DNA of 64,000 nt from Chloroflexota bacterium (GTDB lineage: Bacteria; Chloroflexota; Dehalococcoidia; Tepidiformales; Tepidiformaceae): NCBI GenBank assembly GCA_016191435.1, contig JACPOQ010000083.1, positions 62,001 to 126,000 of the forward strand, in the 5' to 3' direction. The notes beneath the pieces were generated by a model. That model searched no databases and was not told the DNA's origin. It worked only from the letters and a program-made list of their open reading frames with translations. Shown here one piece after another: positions 42,446-51,750 of the stretch. The position numbers were made by a program, and so were the translations under genes. Within the stretch, counting starts at the first letter, position 1. The number at the start of each line of letters is the position of its first letter.

Positions 42446-43962
42446 GCCGCTGCCTTCCCGAAGCGGCCCTCGATGAGCTTGCTGAATTCCAGCGCAATGT
42501 CCGGGTCGAACTGCCGCCCGCGCCCTTCGCGGATCTCATTCAGCGCCTGCTCCACGGTCAGCCCCTTGCGATAGGGCCGATCCGTGGTCATCGCGCTGTA
42601 GGCGTCCGCCAGCGTGAAGATGCGCGTGGGAAACGAAATGCCCGCGCCTTTCAGGCCGCCAGGGTAGCCATCGCCGTCGAAGCGCTCGTGGTGATGCCGC
42701 ACGAGGTCTACCACCGTATCGAAGTCCGTCACGGCGGCAGTGATCGCCGCGCCCATCACCGGGTGCTCCTCCATCGTGCGGCGCTCTTCGGGCGTCAGAG
42801 GTCCTGGCTTCCTCAGCACCTCATCGGGCACCACGATCTTCCCGAGGTCGTGGATCGGCCCGCCGATAGTGATCGCGCTCAGCTGCTCTCCGCCGATTCC
42901 GAGCTCGCGTGCCACGGCCAGCGCGAGTTGCGTCGCATGGTCGCTGTGGAAGCGCGTGTAGCTGTCGCGCCGGTCAATTGCCTTCACAAGGTTTCGGAGG
43001 GCCTTCAGGTTCGAAACCTTGATCGTCTCCGGCGTGTCCTGCTCCACGGCCGTGCCGATGAGCAGCGGCGTGACGGACTTGTCGAGATACATCTGGTCCT
43101 CGGCTTCCGCGATCAGGTCGCGGGGCGATTCCGACCCGCGGAACGCGGCAATCCCCACACTGATGCGCGTCGGCAGCGCCATTCGTGCCCCGTTCACCAC
43201 TTCGATCGCGGCGGCCGCGTGGCGGACGCGGTCCATGATCGCGCGCGCCTCCGGCGCCGTCACCCCCGGGAACACCACCACGAACTCGTCGCCGCCGAAG
43301 CGCGCGAAGTTCGCCGGCGCATGCACCAGGCTCCGCAACACGCCTGCGACCTTCCGCAGCACACGGTCGCCTTCGTCGTGGCCCACGAAGTCGTTCAAGA
43401 GCTTGAAGTTGTCGATATCCACGTACCCGACCGCCAGCGGCCGGCCGTCGCCCCGCGAATCGGCAACGGCCTCCACGATAAACTCGTCGATGAAGCGCCG
43501 GTTCGGGCACCCGGTGAGCGCGTCCGTGTACGCGAGCTCCCGGTAGACCTGCGCCTGCTCCGCCTCCACCCGCCGCTTCCGGCTATCGAAGGCCTTGTTG
43601 AGCATGTGCCAGAGCACGTCGGGCTCGAATGGCTTGCCAAGGAAGTCGTCGGCGCCGGCCTTCATCGAACGCACCGCCACGTCCACGTCCACGTACCCGG
43701 TGATCGCCACGATGCCGCTCGCTGGCGCCGCTGCCCGCGTCGCCGCGATCACGTCGAGTCCCGACATGTCCGGCAGGCTAATATCCGCGGCGACGGCGTT
43801 GAACGGCTCATGCTGCACCGCCGCGATGGCCGCGCGGCCCGTCCGTTCAACCGAAACGTTGGGCGTGTAGCGGTTCAGCACACGCTGCACCAACCGCCCG
43901 AGTGATGGATCGTCCTCTACGACAAGGATGCGGAGCGGCTGGGCGGGCGCTTCTGGGGCCAT
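42442..43962 (-). CDS. Response regulator with receiver, GGDEF and HD-GYP domains
   Basis: 506 aa, cytoplasmic. Receiver domain ~11-125 (ILVVEDDPSLGRL, phosphoacceptor Asp in AADISLPDMSG, Lys in FLGKPFEP). GGDEF domain ~150-300 with an intact RFGGDEFVVV, so diguanylate cyclase activity is possible. HD-GYP domain ~310-500 with HSDHA, GGPIHDLGKIVVPDEVL, EHP and HHHERFDGDGYPGGL, so c-di-GMP phosphodiesterase activity is likely. The protein could both make and degrade c-di-GMP under phosphorelay control. No sensor kinase is adjacent. Confidence 0.93.
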   Translation of the reverse strand: MAPEAPAQPLRILVVEDDPSLGRLVQRVLNRYTPNVSVERTGRAAIAAVQHEPFNAVAADISLPDMSGLDVIAATRAAAPASGIVAITGYVDVDVAVRSMKAGADDFLGKPFEPDVLWHMLNKAFDSRKRRVEAEQAQVYRELAYTDALTGCPNRRFIDEFIVEAVADSRGDGRPLAVGYVDIDNFKLLNDFVGHDEGDRVLRKVAGVLRSLVHAPANFARFGGDEFVVVFPGVTAPEARAIMDRVRHAAAAIEVVNGARMALPTRISVGIAAFRGSESPRDLIAEAEDQMYLDKSVTPLLIGTAVEQDTPETIKVSNLKALRNLVKAIDRRDSYTRFHSDHATQLALAVARELGIGGEQLSAITIGGPIHDLGKIVVPDEVLRKPGPLTPEERRTMEEHPVMGAAITAAVTDFDTVVDLVRHHHERFDGDGYPGGLKGAGISFPTRIFTLADAYSAMTTDRPYRKGLTVEQALNEIREGRGRQFDPDIALEFSKLIEGRFGKAAA

Positions 43963-44025
43963 CCCATAGATAGTCGGATGCTCCCCGCCAATGAGGAGAG
44001 CCGCACGGCCGGGGATATTCGGTTG

Positions 44026-44724
44026 CTAATTCGCGGCCATCGACCGGCCCTGGCGTCCCGGCCCGCCTGTTACCCAGATCCGCTCGGCCACCTGCGTGCC
44101 CATCACCACCGAGCGGCCATCCACCCGCGCCGTGATCGTCCCGCGGTAGGGCGCCACCGCCTCGAGGGTGACCTTGATGCCGGGCCGGATGCCCTCCTCG
44201 TGAAAGAACTGCAACAGCTGGCCATCTTCTTCGAACACCCGGTCGATCTCGACCTCAGCCCCCTGCGGGATGTCGGCGAGCGTTGTCATCGAAAGCTTGC
44301 GCGCAGCTCCCGGCCCGGGGATGGGATACCCGAATGGGCTCCGCACCGGCCGTCCGAGTGTCTCATAGAGGTGCGGCTCGGTGATGTCGGAGATGCCGTG
44401 TTCGAGCAGGTGGGCCTCTTCGTAGGCGCGCCACCATTCCACCTTCAGCACTTCGGTCAGCAGGCACTCCGCAAGCCGGTGCCGCCGGACCATCCGCTCC
44501 GCGCGCAGCAATCCCTCCGGCGTCAGGTGGATCACCTTGCGCCCATCTATTTCGACGAGCCCATCGCGCTGCAGCCGCTTGAGCATCCCCGCGACCGATG
44601 GCGGCGTGATCTCCAGCCGGTCCGCGAGCCGCACGGCGATGACATCCTGTCCTTCATCGTGGAAGAGGCGATAGATCGCCGTGAGATAGTCGTCCGTCGC
44701 GACGTTTGAGACTTGCTTGGGCAT
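44026..44724 (-). CDS. DtxR/MntR-type metal-dependent regulator with FeoA domain
   Basis: 232 aa from ATG 44724. Winged-helix domain ~1-65 (DDYLTAIYRLFHDEGQDVIA, ITPPSVAGMLKRLQRDGLV), dimerisation/metal domain ~66-140 with AECLLTEVL, WWRAYEEAHLLEHGIS and EPHLYETLGRP, and a C-terminal SH3/FeoA-like domain ~150-220 (TTLADIPQGAEVEIDRVFEE). Such regulators repress iron or manganese uptake genes when metal-loaded. No metal transporter is in the window, so its targets lie elsewhere. Confidence 0.92.
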   Translation of the reverse strand: MPKQVSNVATDDYLTAIYRLFHDEGQDVIAVRLADRLEITPPSVAGMLKRLQRDGLVEIDGRKVIHLTPEGLLRAERMVRRHRLAECLLTEVLKVEWWRAYEEAHLLEHGISDITEPHLYETLGRPVRSPFGYPIPGPGAARKLSMTTLADIPQGAEVEIDRVFEEDGQLLQFFHEEGIRPGIKVTLEAVAPYRGTITARVDGRSVVMGTQVAERIWVTGGPGRQGRSMAAN

Positions 44725-45187
44725 ATCGCTGGCGATCGTGCCACGCGCCACCCCAGCGGGCTATCCGCCACGCGGCGGCGGCCCAGAGCCGCGTCCCGGC
44801 GATGGCCGCGGCTCTGATCCCCCAGGGCGCGCACGCTCAGGCAGCCCGCTGGCCCCGCCACTCCCGCGCCGCCCCTACCACTCGCAGTGAAGGCGACTGC
44901 TGCGCCGCGCTCCGGCCCGCCTCGCGGCCACCGAGCCACGCCGCCACGCACGCGTCACCGCATTCGCGGCGCAGCAACCCGCGCAGTTCTCCGCCCGAGC
45001 CTCCGGATCGAATGGGCACGCATCGCGCGCGGCGAGGATGAGGGGTGAACGGTGACGCGCCCGCACGGCGCGCGGGCTCCCCGCCGCGCGCCGCATCCTT
45101 CGCTTACCCGCCGGTAAGATTCGCTCTTCCCACGCCGCCCTCGTGGCCGTACGCTATAGCCGCCATTAAACAAAGGGAGAGGCCAGC
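44725..45187. other. 463-bp gap between the DtxR regulator and diiron gene 1
   Basis: No convincing gene. A minus-strand frame (45096-44875) has a Cys-rich patch (DACPFDPEARAENCAGCC) but lacks other support. The right end carries the promoter of the diiron gene. Confidence 0.5.
45150..45155 (+). promoter_or_regulatory. -10 box TACGCT upstream of the diiron gene
   Basis: TACGCT lies 32 nt upstream of ATG 45188; the leader has a GGGAGAGG site. Confidence 0.4.
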
Positions 45188-46228
45188 ATGGCTGCGAACC
45201 CCATCACCGAATCCGGACTCGACCTGTCCTGGCTCAACCTCTATGACGAGCCGGCATCCGCTACCCCCGGCAAGAAGGGCCTGACCCTCAAGGAAATCAA
45301 CTCCGGCCGCTACGCCGATTCGGCCCGTGGTGCCGGCGATATGACCTACCGGCTCCGAGGCGTCACCCCGCGCCCCGGCGCCCAACGCTTCGGCACCAAC
45401 TACCAGTCGAAGGCCGACGTCTGGTCCGAAAACTGCATCATGCTCTACGAAGAAGCTGCCCAGCGGCAGTGGTCTTCGGCTCGCGATATTCCCTGGGCAA
45501 CCCTCGGGCAGCTCCCCGAAGACCTCGAGCGCGCCATGTGCCAGCTCTGCACCATGCTCACCGAGGTCGAGTTCATCGCCGGCGACGTCCCCGGCCAGTG
45601 GCTCCCCGAGATTAGCGCCCAGGACTTCGAGTGCGGCCTTTTCCTGATGTCCCAAATCATGGACGAAGCGCGCCACACCGATGTCTTCCGCAAGCGCGCG
45701 CTCGCCAACGGCGGCGGGTTGCTCGCGCAGGGCGCCAATGGCCTGCGCACGCTCATCGAAGCGCGCGATTTCACCGAGATGTCGGTCCTCATGCATGTCC
45801 AGGCCGAAGGCTTCGTGCAGTCCATGTTCCGCATGGGCGAGCTCATCGGCCAGACCGATGCCGACAAGAAGATCTTCCGCATGAGCGCGCAGGATGAGTC
45901 TCGCCACCTCGCCTTTGGCGTCATGCACCTCAAGTACGTGCTCGACACCGAACCCGAGCGCCGCGAGGAGATCCATCACTACCTCGACAAGGCCGATGGC
46001 GACGCCGCCGGCGGCGGCTCCGGCGATGTCACCCTCCAGGAAGTCTTCGAGTCCCTCTGCATCCTCCTCGGCGGCGGCAAGGACAAGTTCGACGAAGGCC
46101 TCCAGAAGTTCCTCCTCCTGCGCAAGCGCCAGATCAACGAGTACGTCCACCGCCTCGATGTCGCCGGCCTTGGTGATCGCCGCGAGCGCCTTGGACCGCT
46201 GATGGCCCAGTTCCTGGACCCCGTCTAG
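45188..46228 (+). CDS. Ferritin-like diiron carboxylate protein
   Basis: 346 aa. Four helices supply a complete diiron set: Glu88/89 (LYEEAAQRQW), Glu160-x-x-His163 (MDEARHTDVF), Glu207 (HVQAEGFVQ) and Glu237-x-x-His240 (QDESRHLAF). This is the E, ExxH, E, ExxH pattern of R2-like and N-oxygenase-like (AurF-type) proteins. It has no signal peptide. Activity could be oxygenation or oxidation of an unknown substrate. The next gene encodes a paralogue lacking most ligands; the two probably form a heteromeric complex. Confidence 0.8.
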   Translation: MAANPITESGLDLSWLNLYDEPASATPGKKGLTLKEINSGRYADSARGAGDMTYRLRGVTPRPGAQRFGTNYQSKADVWSENCIMLYEEAAQRQWSSARDIPWATLGQLPEDLERAMCQLCTMLTEVEFIAGDVPGQWLPEISAQDFECGLFLMSQIMDEARHTDVFRKRALANGGGLLAQGANGLRTLIEARDFTEMSVLMHVQAEGFVQSMFRMGELIGQTDADKKIFRMSAQDESRHLAFGVMHLKYVLDTEPERREEIHHYLDKADGDAAGGGSGDVTLQEVFESLCILLGGGKDKFDEGLQKFLLLRKRQINEYVHRLDVAGLGDRRERLGPLMAQFLDPV

Positions 46229-46295
46229 CCGTCCCCGTACCGGGCCACCGCGGGCCCTGCCACCCCTTTCCCGAATCCCACCCGGAGGCGCGAGC

Positions 46296-47504
46296 ATGTC
46301 GCAGGCACCCAGCACCGAACAGATGGAAATCCCCCAGGAAGCGCGCGACAAAGCCCGCGAGCTCGGCTGGGAAGAAGGCATCATCGAAACAGCCCTCGCG
46401 AAGGGCCACAGCCTCCAGGAGATCTGGCAGGCGCTCCGCGCCAACGTCGATGGCGCCACCGCGAAGACCTTCCTCCAGGCCGAAGGCGCCGCCTTCGTCC
46501 AGCCCGATTTCAAGTGGATGGAGGTCCCCACCGAATGGGGCGTCCACGCCCGTGCCAGCGACCCCGCCCTTGGCCTCACCATCGGCGACCTCAACATCGG
46601 CACCTACGGCGACATCCCCGACGTCTGGCACAACCGCAGCGAGATCGCCCGCGGCTCGTACCCTGCCAGCAAGCCGCTCGAGGACATGGGCTACACCATC
46701 TTCGAAAAGGCCATCGTCTGGGCCGATTGCGTGGTGCCCCTGTACGAGACGGCCATCCGCGACCGCTGGATTAGCGCCACCGATCTCAACTGGAACAGCC
46801 TCGAGGAACTCCCCGACGACCTCGAACGGGCCGTCTGCCAGCTCATGACCGAACTCAGCGAGCGTTCCTACGCCCAGTCCGCCATCATCGGCGGCTGGCT
46901 CCCGGAGATCAGCTATGGCTTCCTCGAGGCCAAGCTCTTCCTTTCGACAGTCATCTACGACCTCGCTCGCCACACCGAGGCCTTCCGCAAGCGCGCCCTC
47001 TCCAACGGCGGCGGCCTTGGCCTCCAGGCACCTACTGACTACAGCCGCGTCGCCCGCGAGTCCCGCAGCTACCCCGAGCTCGCCGATTCATTCTTCGTGT
47101 ACGACAGCATGCTGCTGACGTTGTACCGAAATGGCGACCTCATCGCGCAGAACCAGCTCGAACGCGACCTCTACGCCTTTTGCGCCCGCGACCGCCAGCG
47201 GCTCATGGACTACCAGGTCGAGCGCCTCAAGCACTTCCTCTTCAAGCTGCCCGAGCGGCGCGCCGAGCAGGACCTCTACTTCGCGAAAGCCGAGTACCGC
47301 GTGGCGAAAGAGTGGGCCGACCCGGTCGTCTCCGAGCCGCTCGCCATCCTGCTCGGCGGCGGCAGGGCCCACATCGATGAAGGCTTCAAGAAGCTCCAGG
47401 CGCTCCGCAAGCTCCAGGTGCAGGAGTACGTCGAGAACCTTGCGAAGGCCACGTTCACGCGCAAGCCCCTGAACAGCCGCCTCCAGGAAATCCTCGACGC
47501 CTGA
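46296..47504 (+). CDS. Degenerate diiron ferritin-like paralogue (metal ligands lost)
   Basis: 402 aa, homologous along its length to the preceding protein (both share RHT-x-x-FRKRAL, NGGGL and LLGGG-x-x-x-x-DEG), plus an N-terminal helical extension of ~65 residues. By alignment by eye, Glu151 (PLYETAIRDRW) and His226 are kept, but Glu160 becomes Leu223 (YDLARHTEAF), Glu207 becomes Ser271, and the ExxH of helix 4 becomes Arg300/Leu303 (RDRQRLMDY). It should not bind a normal diiron centre; a structural or regulatory partner role is inferred. An upstream GGAGG site is present. Confidence 0.8.
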   Translation: MSQAPSTEQMEIPQEARDKARELGWEEGIIETALAKGHSLQEIWQALRANVDGATAKTFLQAEGAAFVQPDFKWMEVPTEWGVHARASDPALGLTIGDLNIGTYGDIPDVWHNRSEIARGSYPASKPLEDMGYTIFEKAIVWADCVVPLYETAIRDRWISATDLNWNSLEELPDDLERAVCQLMTELSERSYAQSAIIGGWLPEISYGFLEAKLFLSTVIYDLARHTEAFRKRALSNGGGLGLQAPTDYSRVARESRSYPELADSFFVYDSMLLTLYRNGDLIAQNQLERDLYAFCARDRQRLMDYQVERLKHFLFKLPERRAEQDLYFAKAEYRVAKEWADPVVSEPLAILLGGGRAHIDEGFKKLQALRKLQVQEYVENLAKATFTRKPLNSRLQEILDA

Positions 47505-47563
47505 AGTAGTGCCGGGCACCGCAATGGCTACGCTCGCGCCGCGGCCCCTGCCGTCGCGTACCG

Positions 47564-48706
47564 CTACCCCGCGACCGCGTCCCGCAACCGCTCGAAAAAC
47601 CCTTTGCCTTTGCCCTTTGGCAATACCGGCGTCCCCATCGTCTCCGCCAGCTTCTCCAGCAGCTCGCGCTGTGCGTCGTCCAGCTCCTCGGGGATCACCG
47701 CGTGCACACGCACGACCATGTCGCCGCGGCCCATGCCGCGCAGGTGCGGCACGCCCTTGTTCCGGATGATGAACTCCTCGCCGCTCTGCGTCCCGGCCGG
47801 CACTTCGAACTCCATGTCGCCATCGAGCGTTGGGATCGAGATCCGCGCGCCGAGGGCCGCTTGCGCGATGTTCACCGGCTGCTCCAGCAGGATGTGGTCG
47901 TCCACGCGTTCGAAGCGCGGGTGCGGCGCTACCGACAGCGCCACGTACAGGTTCCCGTAGTCGCCCCCGTGGCCGCCCGCCTCGCCCTCGCCGGTCAACC
48001 GGATCTGCGCCCCGTCATCGACGCCCGCCGGCACTTTCACCTGGATCTTGCGCGCCTTCTTCTGGCGCCCACTGCCGCGGCAGACGGTGCACGGGCTCTC
48101 GACGATGCGCCCCTCGCCCTGGCAGCGGCCGCAGGCAGACACATTCACGAACTGCCCGAAGATGCTCTGCTGCGCGCGCCGGATCTCCCCGGCCCCGTTG
48201 CATTCGGGGCACACCACCAGATCCGTCCCCGGCTCCGTGCCCTTCCCGGTGCAGCGCTCGCAGCGCTCCGGCCGGTTGAACTCGATCTCTTTTTCGGTCC
48301 CGAACACGGCTTCCTCGAAGGTCAGCCGCAGGTTGTACCGCAGGTCCGCGCCGCGCGCCGGGCCGCGCCGGCGGCGGCCTCCCCGGGCGTTGCCGCCGAA
48401 GAACGCATCGAAGATGTCGCCAAAGCCATCGAAGTTGCCGAAGCCATCGAACCCTTGCGGGCCGCCGCCGTTTGAGCCATCCACGGCCGCGTGGCCGAAG
48501 CGGTCATACGCTGCGCGCTTCTCCGGGTCCGAAAGGATCTCGTAGGCGCGGTTCAGTTCCTTGAACCGTTCGTGCGCATCCGGCGCGCTGTTGCGGTCGG
48601 GATGGTAATCCATCGCGAGCCGGCGGAAGGCCTTCTTGAGCTCGTCCGGCGTCGCATTCTTCGAAACACCGAGCACTTCGTAGTAGTCGCGTTGCTGTGC
48701 GGGCAT
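47564..48706 (-). CDS. dnaJ: Chaperone protein DnaJ
   Basis: 380 aa. J-domain 1-70 ([23 protein letters not shown] in DYHPDRN), a Gly/Phe-rich region (~75-125), four zinc motifs [24 protein letters not shown] and CTVCRGSG (~150-215), and the substrate-binding C-terminal beta domains. It is a type I DnaJ that stimulates DnaK. The start is fixed by TACACT 7 nt upstream. It converges with the diiron paralogue. Confidence 0.97.
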   Translation of the reverse strand: MPAQQRDYYEVLGVSKNATPDELKKAFRRLAMDYHPDRNSAPDAHERFKELNRAYEILSDPEKRAAYDRFGHAAVDGSNGGGPQGFDGFGNFDGFGDIFDAFFGGNARGGRRRRGPARGADLRYNLRLTFEEAVFGTEKEIEFNRPERCERCTGKGTEPGTDLVVCPECNGAGEIRRAQQSIFGQFVNVSACGRCQGEGRIVESPCTVCRGSGRQKKARKIQVKVPAGVDDGAQIRLTGEGEAGGHGGDYGNLYVALSVAPHPRFERVDDHILLEQPVNIAQAALGARISIPTLDGDMEFEVPAGTQSGEEFIIRNKGVPHLRGMGRGDMVVRVHAVIPEELDDAQRELLEKLAETMGTPVLPKGKGKGFFERLRDAVAG

Positions 48707-48713
48707 CGTTAGC

Positions 48714-48719
48714 AGTGTA
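48714..48719 (-). promoter_or_regulatory. -10 box TACACT 7 nt before the dnaJ ATG
   Basis: TACACT with spacer GCTAACG before ATG 48706. Confidence 0.5.
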
Positions 48720-48749
48720 CCAGACGGAGTGCTAAGCGTGACTCGTCAC

Positions 48750-48769
48750 GGGTGCGGTTTCAAAGTTTT
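48750..48769 (+). repeat. IS terminal inverted repeat (C-terminal end)
   Basis: GGGTGCGGTTTCAAAGTTTT, the inverse partner of 35368-35387. Confidence 0.75.
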
Positions 48770-49028
48770 AGGTGATGGGTGGCGACGGCAGGGTAGCGCT
48801 TCCACGGGTGGTGGGCGGTGGGACGGCCGTTGAGGATGCCCGGTGGGCGGCTGGCTCGATGGCGACGGGCGGCCCGGCGGGCCCGGCAACGGTCGTGGCG
48901 GTGGTGCGTGTCGCGCTGAGGCGGAGGTGCTCCTGGGCAAGGCCGGCCGTCGTGTCCCAGTGGTCGCTCAGCACGGCACCGCGGAGCACAAGGATCGCGT
49001 TGACGCTCTCACTGCGCCAGTGCATCCC
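48750..49028 (-). mobile_element. ISKra4-like element remnant, transposase 3' half
   Basis: On the minus strand the last part of a transposase reads GMHWRSESVNAILVLRGAVL then SDHW, matching the conserved HWxxxxVNxxLxLRxxV end of ISKra4-type transposases, followed by a Pro/Thr-rich tail to 48768 and the element end at 48750. The N-terminal half is absent here and is instead present, with the opposite end, at 34918-35387. Confidence 0.7.
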
Positions 49029-49065
49029 TTCGTAGTCGGATATTGGCAGCGCTTGGGCTGAACGC

Positions 49066-50425
49066 TCGACGTACGGCTACGACAACGCCAATCGCCTCAC
49101 GTCTGTCACCGATTGGGACTCGAACGCGACCACATACGCGTACGATGATGCAGGACGCATGACCACCGCCACGCTCCCCTCGGGCACGGGCGTCGTTTCG
49201 ACGTACACCTACGACAACGCCGACCGCCTGACCGCGATCAGCCACGACAAGGGCGGGACCACGCTCGCCTCGGCGACCTACACGCTCGACAACGCCGGGA
49301 ATCGCACGCAGAAGGTCGACGCCGGCGGGACCACGACCTACGCCTACGACGACGACAGCCGCCTGACGAGCGTCACGCCGCCGAGCCCGGCCAGCGCCAT
49401 CAACTACACCTGGGACGACAACGGCGACCTCACGGCCCGGGGCAGCGACAGCTTCGCGTGGGACTACGAGGACCGGATGGTCTCGGCGACGGTGAACAGT
49501 GTGACGACGACGTTTGCCTACCGCGGCGACGGGCCGCGCGACAGCCGCACCACGGGCGGCGTCACCACAACCTTCACGTGGGACATCGCCTCCGGGCTAC
49601 CGGTGGTGCTCGACGATGGTTCCCAGTACGTCTACGCCGCTTCCGGCCTGGTCAGCCAGAAGCAGGGTGGCAGCTGGTACTACTACCTCGCCGACGGTCT
49701 CGGCTCGACCATTACGACCGTCGATTCGGCCGGCGCGGTCGTAAACGCCTACACGTACGATGGCTACGGGAAGACGACGGCCGCATCCGGGAGCCAGGCG
49801 AACGAGTTCCAGTTCGCCGGCCAGCAGACGGACGGGACAGGGCTCCAGTACCTGCGGGCGCGGTACTATGATCCGGACACGGGCACGTTCTTGAGTCGCG
49901 ATCCCCTCGCGGCGTCGCCAACTTGGACCACCTCGAGTTACACCTACGCGCTTTCGTCGCCCGTGAACTATGCCGATCCCACTGGTACATGCGTTTGGAT
50001 ACTTCCATGCCCGATTCCGGACAATCCTACGGAAGTTTTGATCTGTATATACGATCTACAACTCTGCCAGGACGCCAATGCACTGGCAACTCTCATGAGG
50101 AGAGCTTGTGAGGCGATCAAGATCTGTCCTCGTCCCAATACTATATATGTTTGGGCTGGAATGAAATTCGGAGAGTACGAGCTATCAGCGCACGCCGCCA
50201 GAAGAATGGCCGAACGCGGTGTCACACCGGAAGACGTGAATAAAACAAATGCAGCCGAAGCCGTTTAGGTACCTTCAGAATGGCATCTGTAACGAAGGAT
50301 GGTGGGACCCAAAGAGCAAGATGTTCGTCGGTGCAGATCCACTAACCGGCATCATCACAACCATCATTACGGACATAGCCAAGGGAGATATAACGAGAAT
50401 GCGAAAAGCAGGAGGTGGCTGTTGA
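49066..50425 (+). pseudogene. Rhs fragment 3: YD repeats, Rhs core and DUF4258-like tip, frameshifted and 5' truncated
   Basis: The frame opens beside the IS remnant without a start codon until ATG 49159. It carries YD repeats, the core ending TGLQYLRARYYDPDTGTFLS then RDPLA, and a tip with the pattern SAHAARRMAERGVTPEDV, the start of a DUF4258 (BECR-type RNase) domain. The frame then stops at 50268, but after a one-base slip near 50250 another frame continues PFRYLQNGICNEGWWDPKSK then MFVGADPLTGIITTII, the expected C-terminal half, to 50425. So the toxin is split by a frameshift. Confidence 0.8.
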
Positions 50426-50724
50426 ATCGAGACGCTCAGTATCCCTTCATCACCTACGATCCGGCGGCCGATGCGGCGTATGTTTACCTTGCACCAATTC
50501 AGCCGGGGGACGCGAGGTCGCTTGGTCGGGCGAGGAGGACCGACGGAACGGAATTGCCAATCATGATCGATTTTTCGAGAGCCACCGGCACAATCTTGGG
50601 GATAGAGATTCTCTCTGCGACCAGTCTCCTTGGTCCGATCCCACTCAGCTTCGCCGTTCCGCCTGGGCAGGGCGGCGATGCGGAATCGGCGCCCCGAAGC
50701 AGTGAATCCGGCAGCGCCGGGTGA
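50422..50724 (+). CDS. DUF2283-like protein, candidate immunity/antitoxin of the DUF4258 tip
   Basis: 100 aa from TTG 50422, which has a perfect AGGAGG site and overlaps the restored toxin stop as TTGA. The core FITYDPAADAAYVYLAPIQP and IMIDFSRATGTILGIEILSA fits DUF2283. DUF4258 and DUF2283 genes are often neighbours, as a toxin and its partner; here the 4-nt overlap supports co-translation. That it neutralises this tip is an inference. Confidence 0.75.
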   Translation: MNRDAQYPFITYDPAADAAYVYLAPIQPGDARSLGRARRTDGTELPIMIDFSRATGTILGIEILSATSLLGPIPLSFAVPPGQGGDAESAPRSSESGSAG

Positions 50725-50969
50725 GGCGCTGGGCATTCGCATATTGGCGTTGGCGCTCCACCAAAACCACTTGCGCTGCCGAGAGCGTTAGGCTGCTTAC
50801 CACGATGAACGGATCGTGTTGGTCCGGCGGGCCGCGAGCACACCGGGCTCTCTGCGGCAGGATGGTTGCGGCCGGTGGCTTTCTGAGTCGCGAACCAATG
50901 GCGCCGGTGGCGTCGTGGGTTCGGAACGGGGAGCGACACTCAGAGCTTAAAGCAAGGCGGCGTGCGGCA

Positions 50970-51215
50970 ATGATTCTTGGATGGGTCATATTCGCTCTCG
51001 GCGCAGTATTGTCCGTGTCACTCGTGCGAATCGGTCGCCGTAAGTTCGAAGACGACAACGGGATAGTGGTGGGCGTAGCGTTGGCTATTTATTTCTCTCT
51101 GGCGATGGTTGGCATGAGCATTGCATTTGATTCATTGTCGGAGGGTTTTGGGGATGCCCTCGTGTCAATGATTGTGTCTGTACCTATCATAGTCATTAGT
51201 TCTCGTGGTCCGTAA
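50970..51215 (+). CDS. Small membrane protein
   Basis: 81 aa from ATG 50970 (AAGG upstream). Two or three hydrophobic helices: MILGWVIFALGAVLSVSLV, GIVVGVALAIYFSLAMVGMS and ALVSMIVSVPIIVISS. No known family. It lies inside the Rhs island; the stretch before it, 50725-50969, shows no gene. Confidence 0.5.
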   Translation: MILGWVIFALGAVLSVSLVRIGRRKFEDDNGIVVGVALAIYFSLAMVGMSIAFDSLSEGFGDALVSMIVSVPIIVISSRGP

Positions 51216-51334
51216 CCCGAGATCAGTTCGACTGGATCGTGGAGAACACGAAGGGCACTGCGATTAGCGCAAAATCCGGGGAGTCCTTCCGTTCTTTTCA
51301 GATGGCTGCCGAGGCTTTCAAGTGGTTCGAGTGA
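51200..51334 (+). pseudogene. Orphan C-terminal tail of an unidentified toxin-like protein
   Basis: An open frame without a start encodes DQFDWIVENTKGTAISAKSG then ESFRSFQMAAEAFKWFE. It overlaps the start of the DUF4279 gene by 13 nt, like a toxin 3' end followed by its immunity gene. The family is not recognised. Confidence 0.45.
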
Positions 51335-51750
51335 TCCACCCACCGAGCGCGCAGCTGAGGGCCTATCACGACGCGGCGACTCCCGACGAAGTGACCGAAG
51401 GTCTTGGCGTCCCGCCCGACCGAACAGTGCTGGCCGGAGCGAGGTCCCATATCGAAGAACTCGGCCCAATTCCATCAAATGGCTGGTTCCTCAAGATCAC
51501 TGGGTTCGTTGCGACGGACGATCTTGGTTCGCACGTTCGGTGGCTCGTCGACTTTGTCCGCGCGAGGCTCCCTGCGATCGATGAACTCAGGTCAGTTGGC
51601 TGGGAGTTCAGTGCCGGAACGTTTCCGTACCTCGATGAATCCGGGGTACCGGTGGAGGACACCCGGTTCCTGAAGGACGTGGGCCTTGAACTCAACGCCG
51701 GGCTCAAAGAGCAATGGCCGGCAAGTGAGTTCAACGCGCGAACCACGTAG
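51322..51750 (+). CDS. DUF4279-domain protein, candidate Rhs-associated immunity protein
   Basis: 142 aa from GTG 51322, with a GAGG site. DUF4279 pattern: TPDEVTEGLGVPPDRTVLAG (~residues 20-39), then NGWFLKITGFVATDDLGSHV (~53-72) and RWLVDFVRARLP. DUF4279 proteins occur as immunity proteins in polymorphic toxin loci. Its last ~49 codons recur at 54729-54875. It follows a toxin-like tail with a 13-nt overlap. Confidence 0.7.
   Translation: MVRVIHPPSAQLRAYHDAATPDEVTEGLGVPPDRTVLAGARSHIEELGPIPSNGWFLKITGFVATDDLGSHVRWLVDFVRARLPAIDELRSVGWEFSAGTFPYLDESGVPVEDTRFLKDVGLELNAGLKEQWPASEFNARTT

Noticed and set aside
41581-43905. 774-codon plus-strand ORF
   Set aside because: Shadow of the CMD and receiver-GGDEF-HD-GYP genes on the other strand.
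44875-45096. 73-codon Cys-rich minus-strand ORF
   Set aside because: Only one Cys patch looks interesting; overlapping frames read as well, and there is no ribosome site or -10 box at a suitable position.
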